Shown here piece by piece: positions 7,224 through 9,320 of a DNA stretch of 9,320 bases. Within the stretch, counting starts at the first letter, position 1, and each line of letters starts with the position of its first letter. The notes beneath the pieces are model-generated. The model was not told where the DNA came from, did not search any database, and was given only the letters and a program-made list of their open reading frames with translations. This stretch comes from Candidatus Segetimicrobium genomatis (GTDB lineage Bacteria > Sysuimicrobiota > Sysuimicrobiia > Sysuimicrobiales > Segetimicrobiaceae), in NCBI GenBank assembly GCA_005882445.1, contig VBAN01000322.1:1-9320 (forward strand), in the 5' to 3' direction. A program made the translations under genes and the position numbers.

Positions 7224-7243
7224 CGGACCGCCGGGATGTCAGA
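7219..7243 (+). terminator. Weak hairpin at the end of the aromatic-acid operon
   Basis: A perfect six-base stem TCTGAC (7219-7224) / GTCAGA (7238-7243) spans the stop codon of the preceding gene, with a 13-base loop. No T-run follows (the next bases are GGGTTATTC), so intrinsic termination is doubtful. It is the only stem seen at this operon end. Confidence 0.25.
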
Positions 7244-7249
7244 GGGTTA

Positions 7250-7278
7250 TTCACTCCCGGGCGGAATTTCTGGCTAAT
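7250..7278 (+). promoter_or_regulatory. Possible weak promoter for the GNAT gene pair
   Basis: TTCACT (7250-7255) and GCTAAT (7273-7278) each match four of six bases of the -35 and -10 consensus, with a 17-base spacer. They lie in a locally AT-richer stretch 65 bases before the GNAT start. A 119-base gap follows the previous gene here, so a new promoter is expected, but this match is weak. Confidence 0.25.
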
Positions 7279-7342
7279 GCGCATTGCTGCGGGAGGATGG
7301 CCAACAGCCGAAGGACAGGAATGGGAGGGCATCGGAGTGAGG

Positions 7343-7669
7343 ATGTCGCTTGCCGTTCGAGTGGCTGGTAGCGATGATGTACGGTTGCTTGCGCAGATGA
7401 TAGGCTACGCGGTATACCAGCTGCGTCGTGATGAGTATGAACAAGATGAAGCGGTGATTTACCTCCGGCAGTTCTTCATCGATCGTCCGTACCGGGACAA
7501 AGGCCTGGGGACCCTGGCGTTGAGAGATCTTGTAGGCTCGCGCTTGCCGGCCCGGTGCACAGTGGTTGTCGACGTGCTTGCCGGCAATCCTCGTGGTCTG
7601 AGATTTTGGGAGAGGGTGGGGTTCCGTCCCCATATGACGACTCTAAAGCTCAAAACCGGGACCAAGTAG
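7343..7669 (+). CDS. Short GNAT N-acetyltransferase, probably with internal in-frame deletion
   Basis: A 108-residue protein of the GNAT superfamily (acetyl-CoA-dependent N-acetyltransferases, usually ~140-170 residues). Its C-terminal half is typical: YLRQFFIDRPYRDKGLG (40-56) contains the acetyl-CoA-binding RxxGxG motif (Arg51, Gly54, Gly56), and NPRGLRFWERVGF (82-94) is motif B. The N-terminus MSLAVRVAGSDDVRLLAQM (1-19) is the usual first strand and helix, but it joins directly to IGYAVYQL (20-27), which normally comes after another ~40 residues. The middle of the N-terminal subdomain is therefore missing, and activity is doubtful. ATG 7343 has GGAG at 7334-7337; an in-frame ATG at 7277 adds unrelated sequence and was rejected. 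GC content is visibly lower than in the operon upstream. The substrate is unknown. Confidence 0.75.
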   Translation: MSLAVRVAGSDDVRLLAQMIGYAVYQLRRDEYEQDEAVIYLRQFFIDRPYRDKGLGTLALRDLVGSRLPARCTVVVDVLAGNPRGLRFWERVGFRPHMTTLKLKTGTK

Positions 7670-7681
7670 AAGGCTCGGGAG

Positions 7682-8587
7682 ATGAATTACCGGATCCGGA
7701 GGGCGATTGAGGAAGACCTCCGCCCCATCTACGACGTGTGGTGCGCCGCGGCACTTCGGGGGCGCAGTCCGACACCGTGGGCGGTGATGGCCTCGCTGTT
7801 CCGCCACGAGATGGCCACAGGTGAGATGTGGGTGGCCGAAGGCGCAAACGGGCTGGTCGGCTTCGCCGCGCTCATGGTCCGCGGCGACGTGGCGTTCCTG
7901 GGGGAACTGTTCGTGTTGCCCGACGTGCAATCACGGGGGATCGGGCGCGCCCTCCTGCGGCAGGTCCTCGCGGCGCCAGCGGACATTTACTGCACGATGA
8001 GCTCCGGCGACCCACGCGCGATGGCGCTCTATATCGGCGCCGGGATGACGCCGCAGTGGCCGCACTTCCTGCTCACAGCGGCGGTCTTCGAAGAACGGCT
8101 CCTTCCGGGGTCAGACGTGACGGTGGCCGTGGCCGCCCCGGGCGATCTCGAGCTCGTCGCATGGGATACGCGCGTTGGGGGGCGTCACCGGCCCCAAGAC
8201 CACGACTACTGGCAGCGGGGGATAGGCGCGGCGGCGCTGTGGTTCAAGCGGGCCGGGGCCGTGTGTGGGTGCGGATACGTGTCGCAGCGTCCGGCGGATG
8301 CAGCAAGGCCGGCGGCAGCGGGCGTGGGGCCGCTCGGTGCCTTGAGCGCCGACGACGCACCCGCATGTGTCGGCGCGGCCGTCCGGTGGGCACGCGATGC
8401 GGGCGCCGCTGCTTCGTCGGTCATCTACATCGCTGTGCCGGGCCAGCACGGCGCCCTATCGAGCCTGCTGCGGGCGGGCTTTCAAATCCGCGAGGTAGAA
8501 ACGTTTTGTTGCTCTCGTTCTCCGGAGTTCTTCGACCCGCGGACGTACCTGGCCGCGGCGGCGCCCGAAGGGACCTCGCTGTTCTGA
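7682..8587 (+). CDS. Two-domain GNAT-family N-acetyltransferase
   Basis: A 301-residue protein. The N-terminal GNAT domain (about 1-135) is canonical: RRAIEEDLRPIYDVW, then FLGELFVLPDVQSRGIGRALL, in which QSRGIG (Gln83, Gly86, Gly88) is the acetyl-CoA pyrophosphate-binding loop, and DPRAMALYIGAGM as motif B. The C-terminal part (about 145-290) looks like a second, degenerate GNAT unit: ELVAWDTRVGGRHRPQDHDYW, CGCGYVSQ and LSSLLRAGFQIREVETFC are recognisable, but there is no clear RxxGxG loop, so it probably serves in substrate binding or dimer-like packing. ATG 7682 lies 12 bases after the short GNAT stop, with GAAGG at 7669-7673, so the pair is likely co-transcribed. No substrate can be assigned. 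Length and architecture seem complete. Confidence 0.88.
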   Translation: MNYRIRRAIEEDLRPIYDVWCAAALRGRSPTPWAVMASLFRHEMATGEMWVAEGANGLVGFAALMVRGDVAFLGELFVLPDVQSRGIGRALLRQVLAAPADIYCTMSSGDPRAMALYIGAGMTPQWPHFLLTAAVFEERLLPGSDVTVAVAAPGDLELVAWDTRVGGRHRPQDHDYWQRGIGAAALWFKRAGAVCGCGYVSQRPADAARPAAAGVGPLGALSADDAPACVGAAVRWARDAGAAASSVIYIAVPGQHGALSSLLRAGFQIREVETFCCSRSPEFFDPRTYLAAAAPEGTSLF

Positions 8588-8830
8588 TTCCCCGCTGAGT
8601 TGTGCGGAGGTGGCTGCTCGTCTCGCATTTTGGACAGTCCGACCCCGTCAGTGCCGGTCCTGAGCGGAACGAAACGTCCAGCTTGGATAAGGGGACTTAC
8701 GCGGCAGGCATGATTCTTCCCTCTCTGGAAGACCGATGGAGGCTCCCGGATGCGGGATGCCGTACCGGGAGGCCCGTCTGGGCCGAGGCCGAATGCCTTT
8801 CCAGGGCGACCATAGGGAAGGTACAACACG
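8588..8830. other. Non-coding leader before the ABC ATPase gene, with small inverted repeats
   Basis: No convincing gene lies in these 243 bases. The 89-codon + strand frame from 8602 resembles no known family to my eye and runs into the ABC gene. Visible structure: the near-palindrome TGGACAGTCC (8631-8640); a perfect hairpin TCTTCC/GGAAGA with a CTCTCT loop (8715-8732); and CTCCCGG/CCGGGAG (8743-8749 with 8765-8771) around a 15-base loop. No known riboswitch or T-box core was recognised, and no good promoter hexamers were found. The promoter of the ABC gene is presumably in here. Confidence 0.4.
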
Positions 8831-9320
8831 ATGAAACTCGAGCTGCAGGGTCTCACCCTACGCTACGGTGATCGGTATGCGCTGCAAGACCTGATCGTCT
8901 CGTTGGAGGGTCAGATCATCGGGCTCCTCGGGGCCAACGCTTCCGGAAAGACCTCGTTGCTCCAGATCCTTGCTGGCACGGCCGCGGCGACGGAAGGACA
9001 AGCCCTCATCGACGGTGTGCCACTGCGGCCGGGCAGAAGGCCCGGTATCTCGTACCTGCCCCAAGACAGCCCAGCGTTCCCGTTCTGGCAAAACCCGAAA
9101 GAGACCCTGTCTGCGACGTTTATGCTGAGGGGCGTCACGGGGTACGATCCGCGCGACCTGCTGGCGGGGCTTGGCCTGGAGGACGAGGATCGCCGTGCGG
9201 ACGAGTTTTCCGGTGGCATGAAGCAAAAGGTTCGGATTGCGCAGGCGCTCGCGCACGCGCCCAAATTGCTCGTCATGGATGAGCCCACGACCGGCCTCGA
9301 CATCCGCGAGCGGTTTCGAC
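8831..9320 (+). CDS. ABC transporter ATP-binding protein (3' truncated by window)
   Basis: The first 163 residues of an ABC ATPase are visible; the frame stays open to the window end. Motifs: Walker A GANASGKT (34-41), Q-loop YLPQ (Gln78), signature FSGGMKQ (126-132), Walker B LLVMDE (146-151) and D-loop GLD (155-157). The switch histidine lies beyond the edge. A single ATPase domain starting with MKLELQGLTLRYGDRYAL is typical of ABC-2-type export or multidrug/antibiotic transporters, whose permease gene would be expected downstream. The Walker A loop is slightly unusual (ANASGKT rather than the common PNGAGKS). GGGAAGG (8815-8821) lies nine bases before ATG 8831, supporting this start. The substrate cannot be inferred. 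Confidence 0.93.
   Translation, partial: MKLELQGLTLRYGDRYALQDLIVSLEGQIIGLLGANASGKTSLLQILAGTAAATEGQALIDGVPLRPGRRPGISYLPQDSPAFPFWQNPKETLSATFMLRGVTGYDPRDLLAGLGLEDEDRRADEFSGGMKQKVRIAQALAHAPKLLVMDEPTTGLDIRERFR

Noticed and set aside
8683..8714. Possible promoter TTGGAT ... CATGAT before the ABC gene
   Set aside because: The spacer is 20 bases and both hexamers are weak matches.
8602..8871. Small + strand open frame of 89 codons before the ABC gene
   Set aside because: No family resemblance, no clear ribosome-binding site, and it overlaps the well-supported ABC ATPase start by 41 bases.

Overview
The window is GC-rich bacterial DNA with every supported gene on the + strand, tight intergenic spacing and good Shine-Dalgarno sequences. 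There is no rRNA, tRNA, CRISPR array, transposase or phage gene. The style (CaiB/BaiF CoA-transferases, a UbiD-like decarboxylase, an FCD-type GntR regulator, a two-domain GNAT protein) resembles uncultivated soil or subsurface lineages such as Sysuimicrobiota/CSP1-3, Methylomirabilota/Rokubacteria or Chloroflexota. That placement is a weak inference; no marker gene is present.

Region 1 (1-1326): the 3' end of a prenyltransferase/squalene-cyclase-repeat protein, a small single-domain cupin, and a stand-alone cyclic-nucleotide-binding-domain protein without a DNA-binding domain. Hairpins without a U-tract follow.

Region 2 (about 1355-7223): the core of the window. A consensus-quality sigma-70-type promoter (TTGACA-16 bp-TATAAT), overlapped by a GntR/FCD-like operator half-matching TNGTNNNACNA, precedes a FadR/FCD regulator. 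Downstream, overlapping or closely spaced, are two different CaiB/BaiF (family III) CoA-transferases, a UbiD-family (prenyl-FMN type) decarboxylase, and a protein of the 4,5-dihydroxyphthalate decarboxylase/PBP2-like family. A CoA-transferase pair plus a UbiD decarboxylase matches the logic of anaerobic phthalate degradation (phthalate to phthaloyl-CoA to benzoyl-CoA), so a working hypothesis is activation of an aromatic or other carboxylic acid as its CoA thioester followed by decarboxylation. The first CoA-transferase and the UbiD gene are each broken by a frameshift at a place where family-typical residues also seem to be missing. The operon may therefore be decaying, or the assembly may have small deletions.

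Region 3 (7224-8587): a short GNAT acetyltransferase with an apparent in-frame loss of its N-terminal core and visibly lower GC, then a full two-domain GNAT protein 12 bases downstream.

Region 4 (8588-9320): a 243-base leader with small inverted repeats and no convincing gene, then the 5' part of an ABC transporter ATPase cut off by the window end.
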